Of a DNA stretch of 57,875 bases, positions 7,589 to 16,168 are shown piece by piece. Source of the stretch: Stenotrophomonas ginsengisoli (lineage in GTDB: Bacteria > Pseudomonadota > Gammaproteobacteria > Xanthomonadales > Xanthomonadaceae); contig NZ_LDJM01000034.1 of the NCBI RefSeq assembly GCF_001431485.1, forward strand, positions 1 to 57,875, read 5' to 3'. The position numbers and the translations under genes are program-made. The notes below the pieces were generated by a model. That model was given only the letters and a program-made list of their open reading frames with translations. It was not told where the DNA came from and did no database searches. Each line of letters starts with the position of its first letter. The stretch's first letter is position 1.

Positions 7589-8613
7589 AGCACACCCCCC
7601 TGCTCATCGCCCTGGCCGCCTGCAGCCCGCTGGCCGCAGCCCAGCACTCCCAGCACCCGGCGCCTTCCACGGCCGTGCCCGCATCACCGGCCGCACCCGT
7701 GCCTGCGGCTGATCCGCATGCCGGGCACAACATGAGTGCTGATCCGCATGCCGGGCACAACATGAGTGCTGATCCGCATGCCGGGCACAACATGAGTGCT
7801 GATCCGCATGCCGGGCACAACATGAGTGCTGATCCGCATGCCGGGCACAACATGAGTGCTGATCCGCATGCCGGGCACAACATGCCGGGCGCGGCGTTGG
7901 ACACGCCGCGGACACCGATCCCGGTGCCCACGGCCGCTGACCGTGCAGCGGCCTTCCCGGTGCTGCACCACCATTCCATGGAGCATGCGCCGGCAATCAA
8001 CCGCTACCTGCTGGTGGATCAACTCGAAGCCTGGGACAACGTCAAGGGCAGCGGCCAGGCCTGGGCCGTGCAGGGCTGGTGGGGCAGCGATACCCGGCGG
8101 CTGTGGCTGCGCAGCGAGGGCGAGCGCGAAGACGGCAGCAGTGAGGGCAACATCGACCTGCTCTACGGCCAGGCCACCGGGCCCTGGTGGGAAGCAGTGG
8201 CCGGCCTGCGCCACGAACATGGCCGCCAGCCACGTACCCGCGCTGCACTGGGCGTGCAGGGGCTGAGCCCGTACAAGCTGGAAACCCACGTCACCGCCCT
8301 GGTCGGTGGCAGCCCGCGGCTGGCGCTGGAAACCGAGCTGGAATACAGCGTGCTGCTGAGCAACCGGCTGATCCTGCAGCCCTCCGTACATGCCAGCGCG
8401 CTGCTGCGTGATGATCGTGCACGCGGCCTTGGCCGTGGCCTGGCCAACGTGGAGGGCGGGCTGCGCCTGCGCTATGAGATCACCCGGCGCGTTGCACCGT
8501 ATGTGGGTGTGGTCCACGAGCGACGCTTCGGCCGCAGCGCCGATCTTGCCGCCGCCGATGGCCATGAGCGCCAGCACACCCGCTGGGTGGCCGGCATCCG
8601 CCTGTGGTTCTGA
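7585..8613 (+). CDS. copB: Copper-resistance outer-membrane protein CopB, 342 aa
   Basis: CopB proteins are outer-membrane beta-barrel proteins with a His/Met-rich N-terminal extension that binds copper. Here a signal peptide (MKHTPLLIALAACSPLAAA) is followed by six tandem ADPHAGHNMS decapeptides (about residues 42-101). The barrel part runs from about residue 140 to a C-terminal WVAGIRLWF, which is typical of outer-membrane proteins. The ATG overlaps the copA stop by 4 nt. The decapeptides are encoded by nearly identical 30-bp repeats, so their number may vary between strains. The next gene encodes a DUF411 copper protein 48 nt downstream. Confidence 0.93.
   Translation: MKHTPLLIALAACSPLAAAQHSQHPAPSTAVPASPAAPVPAADPHAGHNMSADPHAGHNMSADPHAGHNMSADPHAGHNMSADPHAGHNMSADPHAGHNMPGAALDTPRTPIPVPTAADRAAAFPVLHHHSMEHAPAINRYLLVDQLEAWDNVKGSGQAWAVQGWWGSDTRRLWLRSEGEREDGSSEGNIDLLYGQATGPWWEAVAGLRHEHGRQPRTRAALGVQGLSPYKLETHVTALVGGSPRLALETELEYSVLLSNRLILQPSVHASALLRDDRARGLGRGLANVEGGLRLRYEITRRVAPYVGVVHERRFGRSADLAAADGHERQHTRWVAGIRLWF
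7708..7887 (+). repeat. Six 30-bp tandem repeats within copB
   Basis: The unit gctgatccgcatgccgggca + caacatgagt repeats from 7708 with period 30. Five copies are identical and the sixth differs only in its last codon (ccg for agt). Each encodes ADPHAGHNMS. The lack of synonymous differences points to recent expansion or ongoing homogenisation. Confidence 0.97.
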
Positions 8614-8629
8614 GCCTGCCTTGATCCCT

Positions 8630-8647
8630 GCCCGGCCCCGGCCGGGC
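8630..8647 (+). other. Small GC-rich hairpin between copB and the DUF411 gene
   Basis: Arms gcccgg (8630-8635) and ccgggc (8642-8647) enclose a 6-nt loop with no T run. It may moderate read-through inside the operon; evidence is structural only. Confidence 0.3.
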
Positions 8648-8661
8648 CCTGACTGGACACA

Positions 8662-9189
8662 ATGATGACCGTGAACCGTTTGCTGCTCACCTCCCTGCTG
8701 GCCGCCAGCCTGCTCGGCCCCGCCCTGGCGCAGCCGCGCCCAGCCGCCAGCACCGGCCCGCGCCCGGCTGCCGCCACCGCCTTGCCGGAAATGAGCGTGC
8801 ACCGCCATCCGTCCTGCGGTTGTTGCGGCGGCTGGGTCGAACACATGCGCCATGCCGGCTTCAGCGTGCGGGTCAACAACGTGCAGGACGTGATGGCACC
8901 CAAGCAACGCCTCGGCGTACCGGCCAGCCAGGCCTCCTGCCACACCACCGAGGTCGGTGGCTATGTGGTGGAAGGCCATGTGCCGGCCAGTGACATCCTC
9001 AAGCTGCTGCGCGACAAGCCACGGGCGCGTGGCCTGGTCCTGCCGGGCATGCCGCTGGGCTCGCCGGGGATGGAAGCGCCCGACGGCAGCGCCCAGGCCT
9101 ATACCGTGCAGCTGCTCGGCCTGGACGGCAGCCTGCGCGACTTCAGCCACCACCCGGCCCGCACCGGCAAGCCACAGCCCACTCGTTAA
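8662..9189 (+). CDS. DUF411 periplasmic metal-binding protein (CopG-like), 175 aa
   Basis: An N-terminal signal peptide (MMTVNRLLLTSLLAASLLGPALA) is followed by a DUF411 domain. Its hallmark HPSCGCCGGWVEHM (about residues 52-65) has three cysteines suited to copper binding, and a further Cys lies in SQASCHTTEVGGYVVEGHVP. DUF411 proteins such as CopG occur in copper-resistance operons, and the place directly after copB supports a role in periplasmic copper handling. Two adjacent ATG codons (8662 and 8665) could serve as start. The C-terminus AYTVQLLGLDG is the usual end of the family. Confidence 0.88.
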   Translation: MMTVNRLLLTSLLAASLLGPALAQPRPAASTGPRPAAATALPEMSVHRHPSCGCCGGWVEHMRHAGFSVRVNNVQDVMAPKQRLGVPASQASCHTTEVGGYVVEGHVPASDILKLLRDKPRARGLVLPGMPLGSPGMEAPDGSAQAYTVQLLGLDGSLRDFSHHPARTGKPQPTR

Positions 9190-9243
9190 ACTGGACGGCG
9201 CAGGCCGCGTGCCTGCCGCTCCCCTGCATCAAGGATCCTTCCG

Positions 9244-9765
9244 ATGAGCCACCCCATTCCCGCCGGCGTTGCCGCACACGTGCCTGCCGAAACCACCGGT
9301 TTCGTGTTCAACCACACCATGCTGCGGGTCAAGGACCCGACCACCTCGCTGGACTTCTACACCCGCGTGCTGGGCTTTTCGCTGATTGACCAGCGCCACT
9401 TCGACGAAGCCGCCTTCAGCCTGTACTTCCTGGCCTACCTGCCGGCCGGCACCCGGATTCCGGCCGATGCCGGCGAGCGTGCGGTGTGGATGGCCAAATT
9501 GCCGGCCCTGCTCGAGCTGACCCACAACCATGGCAGCGAGGACCAGGACGGCGCGGTCTACCACAACGGCAACAGCGAGCCGCGCGGCTTCGGCCACATC
9601 TGCGTGTCGGTGCCGGACATCGAAGCGGCCTGCGCCCGCTTCGAGCAACTGGAGGTGCCGTTCCAGAAGCGCCTCTCCGATGGCCGGATGAAGAGCATCG
9701 CCTTCATCCGTGACCCGGACGACTACTGGGTGGAAATCATCTCCAGCACCCCGTACAGCCCGTAA
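9244..9765 (+). CDS. gloA: Lactoylglutathione lyase (glyoxalase I), 173 aa
   Basis: It converts the hemithioacetal of methylglyoxal and glutathione to S-lactoylglutathione in the cytoplasm. The single-domain VOC fold has the metal ligands in the expected order: His in FNHTMLRVKD (about residue 21), Glu in LLELTHNHG, His in PRGFGHICVSVPD and Glu in DDYWVEIISS. The length suits the proteobacterial/plant-like longer GloA with the WMAKLPALLELTHN insert. The spacing after the DUF411 gene is 54 nt, so it may be read from the same transcript, but it is a general housekeeping enzyme. A strong hairpin (9776-9804) follows the stop. Confidence 0.95.
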   Translation: MSHPIPAGVAAHVPAETTGFVFNHTMLRVKDPTTSLDFYTRVLGFSLIDQRHFDEAAFSLYFLAYLPAGTRIPADAGERAVWMAKLPALLELTHNHGSEDQDGAVYHNGNSEPRGFGHICVSVPDIEAACARFEQLEVPFQKRLSDGRMKSIAFIRDPDDYWVEIISSTPYSP

Positions 9766-9775
9766 GCGCGGTATC

Positions 9776-9804
9776 GATGGTGCCTGCCGTGTGCAGGCAC
9801 CATC
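9776..9804. terminator. Strong hairpin between convergent gloA and the kinase operon
   Basis: A perfect 12-bp stem, gatggtgcctgc (9776-9787) and gcaggcaccatc (9793-9804), has a 5-nt loop. There is no clear T run, but its location between two convergent stops suits a shared transcription end. Confidence 0.6.
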
Positions 9805-9808
9805 GGCC

Positions 9809-11332
9809 TCAGTTGCCCGCCGTGCCCAGGATCGCGCCCACCGCGCGGAACACATGCTGCATCTCCAGCGGCTTGCGCAGGGTCTGTACCTGCAGGCCCA
9901 TCGGCAGTATGTCCGGGTCCACCGGCTGGGCCGGGTCCTCCAGCAGCAACGCCGGCCCGCTGTAACCCAGGGCCTGCAGTTCACCGAGCAGCTGGCCGGC
10001 CGCCATCAACGGCAGGTCGGTATCGATCACCACCACGTCGGGCATGCCCTGGGCGCGCACATGCAGCAAGGCCGCCGCCGCATCGGCGGCCAGCGACAGA
10101 CGATAGCCCTGGCTGGACAGCGCATTGCCCAGCAGCGACAGGCGGGTGGCGGTGTTGTCCACCACCAGCACCTGCTGGCCTTCGCCCACCGGTGCATGGC
10201 TGGCCACCTCGTTGCGTGCGGTGACCCGCCCACTGATCGGCAGCAGCAGGTCAAAGCGGCTGCCCACCCCCACCTCACTGCTGACGTGGATCGAGCCCTG
10301 CATGCCCTCCACGATGCGCTTGCATGACAACAGGCCCAGGCCGGTGCCGTTGCTCTTGGTGGTGAAGAACGGGCTGAACAGACGCTCCAGCACATCTGCC
10401 GGCATCCCCGTGCCTTGGTCGGTGACCCGCATGCAGAGCTGGTCATTGCCATCCACGTCGGTCACCGGCTCGGCCAGCAACTCCAGGCTGCCGCCGTCGG
10501 GCATGGCCTGGATCGCATTCAGGGCCAGGTTGAGCAGCACCTGCTGCAGCTCGGTGAAGTTGCCTTCCAGGGCCAGATCCTGCTGGACCAGGCGGAACTG
10601 CAGCTGCACTGTGCTTGGCAGGCTGCCACGCAGCAGCAGTTCCACCGCACTGAACAGGCGGGACACTTCGATGTGCTCGCTGGCCCGGCGCGAGCCACGC
10701 ACGAAGGACAGCATCGATTCGGCCATCTCGTTGCCACGTACGCCGCACTCTGTGATCACATCGGCCAGCTGGCGTATCTTCGGATCATCACTGTGCAGCT
10801 TGAGCATGTCCGGCACGATCAGCAGCGGCTGCAGGATGTTGCGCAGGTCATGGCTCAGGCCGGCGGCCAGCAAGGACATGCTTTCCAGACGCTGCGCCCG
10901 CATCAGTTCCATCTCGACCCGGCGCCGCTCGACATACACGCGGGCCTCGCGCACCGCCCTGGCCACCGCCGAGGGCAGGCGCCCGGGCGAGTGCTTGAGG
11001 ATGTAGTCAGCCGCGCCCTGCTGCAGTGCCTGCACCGCCAGGTCCTCGCCCATGGTGCCGGAGACAAACACGAACGGCAGCGAGGGATGCAGCTCACGCA
11101 CCACTTCCAGGGCGCGCATGCCGGAAAAGCCGGGCATGCTCAGGTCCGACAGCACGATGTCAAAACGATGCTCGGTCAACAGTGCGACCAGGCCGTCCTC
11201 ATCTTCAGCCCGCTCGAAACTGGCGCTGATCCCGGATTCGAGCAGCATGTCGGCAATCAGCTCGGCATCCTCGGGCGAATCCTCGACCAGGACGATGGCC
11301 AGCTGGCCCAGGGGCGTTCCGGACAGTGGCAT
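9809..11332 (-). CDS. Receiver/histidine kinase/receiver hybrid protein, 507 aa
   Basis: The domain order is unusual for a kinase. An N-terminal receiver (phospho-acceptor Asp in IVLSDLSMPGFSG, about residue 60; signature Lys in YILKHSPGR) is followed by a dimerisation domain with GLSHDLRNILQPL (His about residue 160) and a HATPase domain with NALNAI-like NLALNAIQAM, DQGTGMP and GTGLGL motifs. A C-terminal receiver-like domain with VVVIDTDLP follows. No membrane segment is present, so it takes input from a partner. It is the last gene of a three-gene operon: its ATG directly follows the stop of the single-domain response regulator (TGAATG), and the membrane kinase is first. Phosphotransfer among the three is the likely scheme. 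Confidence 0.88.
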   Translation of the reverse strand: MPLSGTPLGQLAIVLVEDSPEDAELIADMLLESGISASFERAEDEDGLVALLTEHRFDIVLSDLSMPGFSGMRALEVVRELHPSLPFVFVSGTMGEDLAVQALQQGAADYILKHSPGRLPSAVARAVREARVYVERRRVEMELMRAQRLESMSLLAAGLSHDLRNILQPLLIVPDMLKLHSDDPKIRQLADVITECGVRGNEMAESMLSFVRGSRRASEHIEVSRLFSAVELLLRGSLPSTVQLQFRLVQQDLALEGNFTELQQVLLNLALNAIQAMPDGGSLELLAEPVTDVDGNDQLCMRVTDQGTGMPADVLERLFSPFFTTKSNGTGLGLLSCKRIVEGMQGSIHVSSEVGVGSRFDLLLPISGRVTARNEVASHAPVGEGQQVLVVDNTATRLSLLGNALSSQGYRLSLAADAAAALLHVRAQGMPDVVVIDTDLPLMAAGQLLGELQALGYSGPALLLEDPAQPVDPDILPMGLQVQTLRKPLEMQHVFRAVGAILGTAGN

Positions 11333-11773
11333 TCAATCCTCGCTTGGTGGCTGGTTGATCACGGCCCAGAAAGTGCCCAGCGTCTTGATCGCGTTGAAGA
11401 ACTGGTCCACGTCCACCGGCTTGACCACGTAGGCATTGACACCCAGGTCCCAGCTGCGGGCCAGGTCGCTTTCCTCGCGCGAGGAAGACAGGATCACGAT
11501 CGGCAGGCGCTGGAACTGTGCATCGGCGCGGATCTGCTGCAGCACTTCCAGGCCATCCATGCGCGGCATCTTGATGTCCAGCAGCAGCACCGACGGCAAT
11601 CCTTCCGGACGTCCGGCCCAGGCCCCGCGGGCATACAGGTAATCCAGTACCTCCACCCCGTCCTCGACATGCACGATGGGGTTGGCCAGGTGCGCTTCGC
11701 GCAAGGCATCGATGGCCATTTCGGCATCGGCCGGGCTGTCCTCGGCCAACAAGATCGTACGTATGGCACTCAT
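11333..11773 (-). CDS. Single-domain response regulator (Rcp1-like), 146 aa
   Basis: This is a stand-alone receiver of the type found beside phytochrome-like kinases. It has the acidic pocket LLAEDSPADAEMA, phospho-acceptor Asp in VLLLDIKMPRMDG (about residue 67), Ser/Thr switch in VILSSSREESD and Lys in AYVVKPVDVDQF. There is no output domain. Its start overlaps the stop of the upstream sensor kinase gene (ATGA, 11770-11773), and its stop touches the start of the next gene. This tight coupling argues that it shuttles phosphate between the kinase above and the hybrid protein below. Confidence 0.92.
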   Translation of the reverse strand: MSAIRTILLAEDSPADAEMAIDALREAHLANPIVHVEDGVEVLDYLYARGAWAGRPEGLPSVLLLDIKMPRMDGLEVLQQIRADAQFQRLPIVILSSSREESDLARSWDLGVNAYVVKPVDVDQFFNAIKTLGTFWAVINQPPSED

Positions 11774-13641
11774 GCTTGGGTTTCCTGGTTGGAGGCGTCC
11801 AGCGCCGATGGGAGGATGAAATGGAAATCTGCACCACGGTCGACCTCGGCCTCGGCCCAGACCTTGCCGCCATGGCGGGTCAGGACCCGGCGTACGCTGG
11901 CCAGGCCAATGCCGGTACCGCTGTATTCGCTGGCCTTGTGCAGGCGCTGGAACACGCCGAACAGCTTGCCGGCGTAATTCATGTCAAAACCGGCACCGTT
12001 GTCGCTGACGGTGAACTCATGCCCGCCGTCATCAAGCTGGCGCGAGCTGACCGTGATCACCGCCGGGTCGCGCCCGGCGCTGTACTTGACTGCATTGCCG
12101 AGCAGGTTCAGCCACACCTGGCGCATCATGTTCTCATCGGCCAGCACCATCGGCAGCGAGGCGATATTCCACTGCACATGGCGCGGCATCTGGCCGGCAG
12201 CCTCGGCATCGCTGCGCAGGGTGGCATCGAGCATGGCGCGGGTTTCGGCCACCAGCGACTGCATGTCCACTGCCTGCAGGCGCATTGCGCCACGGCCCAG
12301 GCGCGAATACACCAGCAGGTCATCGATCAAGGTGGACATGCGCCGGGCCGAACCGCCGATCACCTGCAGGTAATGGGCCGATTTCTCGTCGGCCTGCTCG
12401 CCCAGGTGCTTGCCCAGCTTGTCGGCAAACCCGGCGATATGACGCAGTGGTGCGCGCAGGTCGTGTGACACCGAATAACTGAAGGCTTCCAGTTCCTGGT
12501 TGACCTCGGTGACCTGGTCGATCTTGCCTTCCAGCTGGCGGTTGAGCTGTTCCACCCGCAGCTGGGCGCTGCGCTGGGCACTGACATCGGCCAGGGTCAT
12601 CAGCACCGCCGGTGCCTTGCTGTCGGGCAGGCCGATGCGCTGCGCGTTGAGCAGCAGCACGCGACGGTTGCCGTCAGCATCGAGCTGTTCCAGTTCGTGG
12701 TCCCACATCTCGCGGCCGCGGTTGGCCACGTCACGCAGGCGCTGCAGCACCACCTCATCCTTGCTCCACGCCTTGCCGCCGACATCGCTCAGGGCAATGT
12801 CGCCGGCCGGGCCGGCATCCATGCCCTCGCTGTCCACCAGGCCATACATCTGGTCAAAGGCCGGGTTGCGCAGGGTCACGTTCAACTGCCGGTCCAGCAG
12901 CGCAATCGGCTCGCGTACGCTGTTGAGCACGGCCGTGGCCTGCAAGGCCGTCTGGGCGATGGTGGATTCCACCTGCAGACGCGCCCGCAACTGGCGCAAC
13001 ATCAGCCACAGCACCACCACCAGCAAGGCCAGCTGCAGGCCCAGGGCCAGCCAGCTGACCCACTCCTGCATCCGGTCACGGCGCAGCGAATCGGCGTAGC
13101 GCAACTGCAGCAGGCGTCGCTCCTCGGCCTGCAGCTCGGTGACCATGCTGCGGATCGGCGCGCCGACCACCAGCTCCTCGACCAAGGGCCGTTGCTGCTC
13201 GATGTCCTGCAGCTCGGCAATCTGCCGGGCCAGATTGACCCGGCGCTCCAACCGGGCCTGGATCCTGCCCACACGCACCAGCTGGGCGGGGTTGTCCTGC
13301 AGCTTGTCGGCCAGTTCGGCCAGGGTGTCGGGGAAACCATCAGCCAGACGCATGCGCTGCTGCAGCTCCGGCGTGCTCACGCCCTTGGACAGGGTCAGCG
13401 CGGCCGATTCGAAGTCGCGGATGTCCGCCTGCAGGCGGTACAGCAGCGCGCCCACCACCTGGGTGTGGTCCACCCGCTCGGTCGCCTGCTGGCTGCGGTC
13501 CCACAGCCCACGCATCAGCAACCACGGCAGCACGATGATCAGCACCGCGGCCAGGGCCAGCAACCCCAGGCGCGCATGCTCGTTACGCCAACTGACAAGC
13601 CAACTCACCGCATCCCCCGCATGGTCCGTACCTCGTCTCAA
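11770..13641 (-). CDS. CHASE3-type membrane sensor histidine kinase, up to 623 aa
   Basis: TM1 (LGLLALAAVLIIVLPWLLM) is followed by a periplasmic helical region of about 150 residues that resembles CHASE3 (starting VDHTQVVGALLYRLQADI). Then come TM2 (LALGLQLALLVVVLWLML), a PAS-like domain with VLNSVREPIALLDRQ, and the phytochrome-type kinase core: FSYSVSHDLRAPLRHIAGF (His about residue 390), a NLLGNAVKYS-type N box, DNGAGFDM and GTGIGLASV. The frame opens with TTG at 13641. A GTG at 13608 with GGGGGA just upstream is an equally good start and gives 612 residues. It heads the operon with two receiver proteins. A TGTGA/TCACA motif lies about 100 nt upstream. Confidence 0.88.
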   Translation of the reverse strand: MRRGTDHAGDAVSWLVSWRNEHARLGLLALAAVLIIVLPWLLMRGLWDRSQQATERVDHTQVVGALLYRLQADIRDFESAALTLSKGVSTPELQQRMRLADGFPDTLAELADKLQDNPAQLVRVGRIQARLERRVNLARQIAELQDIEQQRPLVEELVVGAPIRSMVTELQAEERRLLQLRYADSLRRDRMQEWVSWLALGLQLALLVVVLWLMLRQLRARLQVESTIAQTALQATAVLNSVREPIALLDRQLNVTLRNPAFDQMYGLVDSEGMDAGPAGDIALSDVGGKAWSKDEVVLQRLRDVANRGREMWDHELEQLDADGNRRVLLLNAQRIGLPDSKAPAVLMTLADVSAQRSAQLRVEQLNRQLEGKIDQVTEVNQELEAFSYSVSHDLRAPLRHIAGFADKLGKHLGEQADEKSAHYLQVIGGSARRMSTLIDDLLVYSRLGRGAMRLQAVDMQSLVAETRAMLDATLRSDAEAAGQMPRHVQWNIASLPMVLADENMMRQVWLNLLGNAVKYSAGRDPAVITVSSRQLDDGGHEFTVSDNGAGFDMNYAGKLFGVFQRLHKASEYSGTGIGLASVRRVLTRHGGKVWAEAEVDRGADFHFILPSALDASNQETQA

Positions 13642-13715
13642 CGATGCCGTCGCAGCCTTCTCTTACGACAATAACCGGTACTGTCGCCGCCGTCACGCGA
13701 CGTTGAGGGATTCCT

Positions 13716-13744
13716 CACATTGCTGATGTGAATGCATGCTCACA
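13716..13744. promoter_or_regulatory. Candidate operator upstream of the kinase operon
   Basis: TGTGA (13727-13731) and TCACA (13740-13744) form an interrupted palindrome around GCATGC, and cacat/atgtg (13716-13730) form another. The spacing of 8 nt differs from the 6 nt of CRP/Clp sites, so the regulator is unclear. The 13-mer gatgtgaatgcat inside it (13725-13737) recurs at 20149-20161, upstream of a CsgG-like gene. Confidence 0.35.
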
Positions 13745-13747
13745 AAT

Positions 13748-13775
13748 AAAAACGCCGACTTGCGTCGGCGCTTTC
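13748..13775 (-). terminator. Terminator after the tail-specific protease gene
   Basis: Stem cgccgac (13753-13759) and gtcggcg (13764-13770) has a 4-nt loop. Read on the minus strand it ends in TTTTT. It sits 25 nt beyond the stop at 13800. Confidence 0.8.
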
Positions 13776-13799
13776 ATGTGCATATTGGCCAACAATTGG

Positions 13800-15974
13800 T
13801 CAATGTGACCAACGCCCGCTGCCGGCAGCCCGGGGCAGGACCCGTGCCGACAGCTGGCGATCGGCCTGGAGCAGGCCAATGGCATCGGACAGGATCGCCG
13901 CGGACTCGCGCAGCAACGGATCCGGACGCTTCTCGGCGGCCTTCTCGCGGGCGGCATCGGCAACGATGTCACGCTCGTTGCCGGTCAGGCCGTCATCGCT
14001 TTCCTCGGCCAGCGGATCCAGATCCAGGCCCAGCTCGCGGCGCTTGGCCTGGCGGTCCTTGCGCTGGGCTTCCAGCCGCTCACGCTCGGCCTGACGCTCG
14101 GCCTCGTTCAAGGAGATGCTCTTGCGCTCGGCCTCGGCGCGGTAGTGGTCCACGTCTTCCTTCCACCAGCCGAACTCCAGGTCCCCGGCCACGCGCTGCT
14201 GGTGACGCTGCTCCAGCGAGGCCACCAGCGGCTGGAAGTCGCCGTACTGTTCGTGCGGCACCTCGGCGATGCGGGTCCACGGCAGGGCATTTTTGTAGGT
14301 GCTCTCGCCGAACTCGCTGGCATCCACACTGGCCGGGAAGGCGATGTCCGGCACCACTCCCTTGTGCTGGGTGGACGAGCCGCTGATGCGGAAGAACTGG
14401 GCGATGGTCAGCTTGAGCTGGCCGAACTGGACGTTGTCCTCGCGCTGCCAACGGTCCAGGTCGATGATGTTCTGCACCGTGCCCTTGCCGAAGGTGGTCT
14501 CGCCGATCACCAGGCCACGGCCGTAATCCTGCATGGCACCGGCGAAGATCTCCGAAGCCGAGGCCGAACCACGGTTGATCAGCACCGCCAGCGGGCCTTC
14601 CCAGGCCACGCCGGGCTTGCGGTCGCTGTTGACCACCACGCGGCCACCGGATTCACGCACCTGGACCACCGGGCCCTGGTCAATGAACAGGCCGCTCAGC
14701 TCGATGGCCTCGTCCAGCGAGCCACCACCGTTGTTGCGCAGGTCCAGCACCACACCATCGATGCCGTCGGTCTTGAACTGGGCCAGCAGACGGGCCACGT
14801 CACGGGTGGCCGAGGCGTAGTCGGCCGCATTGCGGCGACGGCCTTCGAAGTCCTGGTAGAAGGCCGGCAGCTTGATCACGCCGATGCGACGTTCGGCTGC
14901 GCCCTCGGCGCCCGGAATGACCAGGGTCTCGCCCTTGGCCGCCTGCTCGGACAGCCGCACCTTGGCCCGGTCCAAGACCACGCTGCGGTGCTTGCCGTTG
15001 ATGCCGTCTGCGGCCGGGATGTACTCCAGACGCACCTGGCTGTCAGGCTTGCCGCGGATCTTGGCCACCACATCGTCGATGCGCCAGCCGATCACATCCT
15101 CGATCGCGCCATCGCGGCCCTGGCCGACACCGACGATGCGGTCACCCGGCTGCAGGGTGCCGTCCAGCGCGGCCGGGCCGCCGGGGATGATCTCGCGGAT
15201 CACCACCACGTCATCCTGGCGCTGCAGCTGGGCACCGATGCCCTCCAGCGACAGCGACATGGCCTGGTTGAAGTTCTCCGCGCTGCGCGGGGTCATGTAT
15301 TCGGTATGCGGGTCGATCGAATCGGTATAGGCGTTGAGGAACAAGGCGAACACGTCATCGCTCTTGAGCTCGTTGATCGACTTGAGCAGGGTCTGGTAGC
15401 GCTTGTCCAGGGTGGTGCGGATGTCGGCCGCCGGCTTGCCGGCCAGACGCAGGCGCAGCCAGTCATTCTTCACCGACTTGCGCCAGATCTCGTCCAGCTC
15501 GGCCTGGTTGGCCGCCCACGCCGCTTCCTCGCGGTCGTAGTCGTAACGCTCTTCGATGGTGAAATCCGGCTCGCCCTTGAGCAGCTCGCGGGCATGGGCA
15601 ATCCGCTCGGCCGCACGCTGCTTGTAGATGCCGAACATCTGCTCGGCCATGTCGGTACGGCCGGCGCGGATGGCATTGGCCACCTCGCCACGCAGCGGGG
15701 CAAAGCCGTCGATGTCGGACTGCAGGAAGAACTGGCGGTTGCCGTCCAGGGTCTTGAGGTACTTGTCAAAGACCTGGTCGGCGGCGGCGCTGTCCAGCGC
15801 CCGCGGGCGGTAGGCATAGCGGCTGTCGGAAAGCAGGCCATAGACCAGTCGCGAAGCCGTGGTGCGGTCCAGCGTGCTGGCCGGGGGCGCGGTCGGGGCA
15901 TCGGCATGTGCGATCAGGGCAACCGGCGCGGTCAGCGCCAACGCCAACAGAAAAGGGATCGCCTTGGTCTTCAT
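13800..15974 (-). CDS. prc: Tail-specific protease / carboxy-terminal processing peptidase (S41A), 724 aa
   Basis: This is a periplasmic serine protease that trims or degrades proteins from the C-terminus. The signal peptide starts MKTKAIPFLLALALTAPVAL and ends ALIAHA. An N-terminal helical domain (TRSF-like, AYRPRALDS, FDKYLKTLDGNRQFFL) is followed by a PDZ domain (about residues 235-310, SLEGIGAQLQ and VVIREIIPGGPA). The catalytic core has the Ser in NRGSASASEIFAGAM and the Lys in ETTFGKGTVQN. A charged C-terminal domain rich in Glu/Arg follows (NEAERQAERERLEAQRKD). The length matches the long gamma-proteobacterial Prc type. The ATG at 15974 is chosen because it begins the signal peptide; the frame is open further upstream. 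Confidence 0.94.
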   Translation of the reverse strand: MKTKAIPFLLALALTAPVALIAHADAPTAPPASTLDRTTASRLVYGLLSDSRYAYRPRALDSAAADQVFDKYLKTLDGNRQFFLQSDIDGFAPLRGEVANAIRAGRTDMAEQMFGIYKQRAAERIAHARELLKGEPDFTIEERYDYDREEAAWAANQAELDEIWRKSVKNDWLRLRLAGKPAADIRTTLDKRYQTLLKSINELKSDDVFALFLNAYTDSIDPHTEYMTPRSAENFNQAMSLSLEGIGAQLQRQDDVVVIREIIPGGPAALDGTLQPGDRIVGVGQGRDGAIEDVIGWRIDDVVAKIRGKPDSQVRLEYIPAADGINGKHRSVVLDRAKVRLSEQAAKGETLVIPGAEGAAERRIGVIKLPAFYQDFEGRRRNAADYASATRDVARLLAQFKTDGIDGVVLDLRNNGGGSLDEAIELSGLFIDQGPVVQVRESGGRVVVNSDRKPGVAWEGPLAVLINRGSASASEIFAGAMQDYGRGLVIGETTFGKGTVQNIIDLDRWQREDNVQFGQLKLTIAQFFRISGSSTQHKGVVPDIAFPASVDASEFGESTYKNALPWTRIAEVPHEQYGDFQPLVASLEQRHQQRVAGDLEFGWWKEDVDHYRAEAERKSISLNEAERQAERERLEAQRKDRQAKRRELGLDLDPLAEESDDGLTGNERDIVADAAREKAAEKRPDPLLRESAAILSDAIGLLQADRQLSARVLPRAAGSGRWSH

Positions 15975-16126
15975 TGAAACTCGCTCTGCTTGAAGTGCGG
16001 TAGGAAAGACACTGCGCGCAGTGCCTGCAGCCAAACAGTGCCGGAAGTCGCAGCATCTGTCACCCGTCCAGCGTAGCCGCAGTCAGGCACAGTCACGTGA
16101 ACTGCGCATAGCCATTATCAAAACGT

Positions 16127-16153
16127 AAAAGGCCCGGCAGTGCCGGGCCTTTT
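16127..16153. terminator. Bidirectional terminator downstream of lipA
   Basis: Arms aaaaggcccggca and tgccgggcctttt form a 13-bp stem almost without loop, with T/A runs on both sides. It lies directly after the lipA stop. Confidence 0.85.
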
Positions 16154-16168
16154 GGCAGCTGCGCGGGA

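Noticed and set aside
7708..7887. Possible CRISPR-like array
   Set aside because: The 30-bp units abut without spacers and stay in frame within copB, so they are coding tandem repeats.
13727..13744. CRP/Clp binding site
   Set aside because: The TGTGA and TCACA arms are 8 nt apart instead of 6, so the site does not fit the CRP/Clp geometry. It is kept only as an unassigned palindrome.
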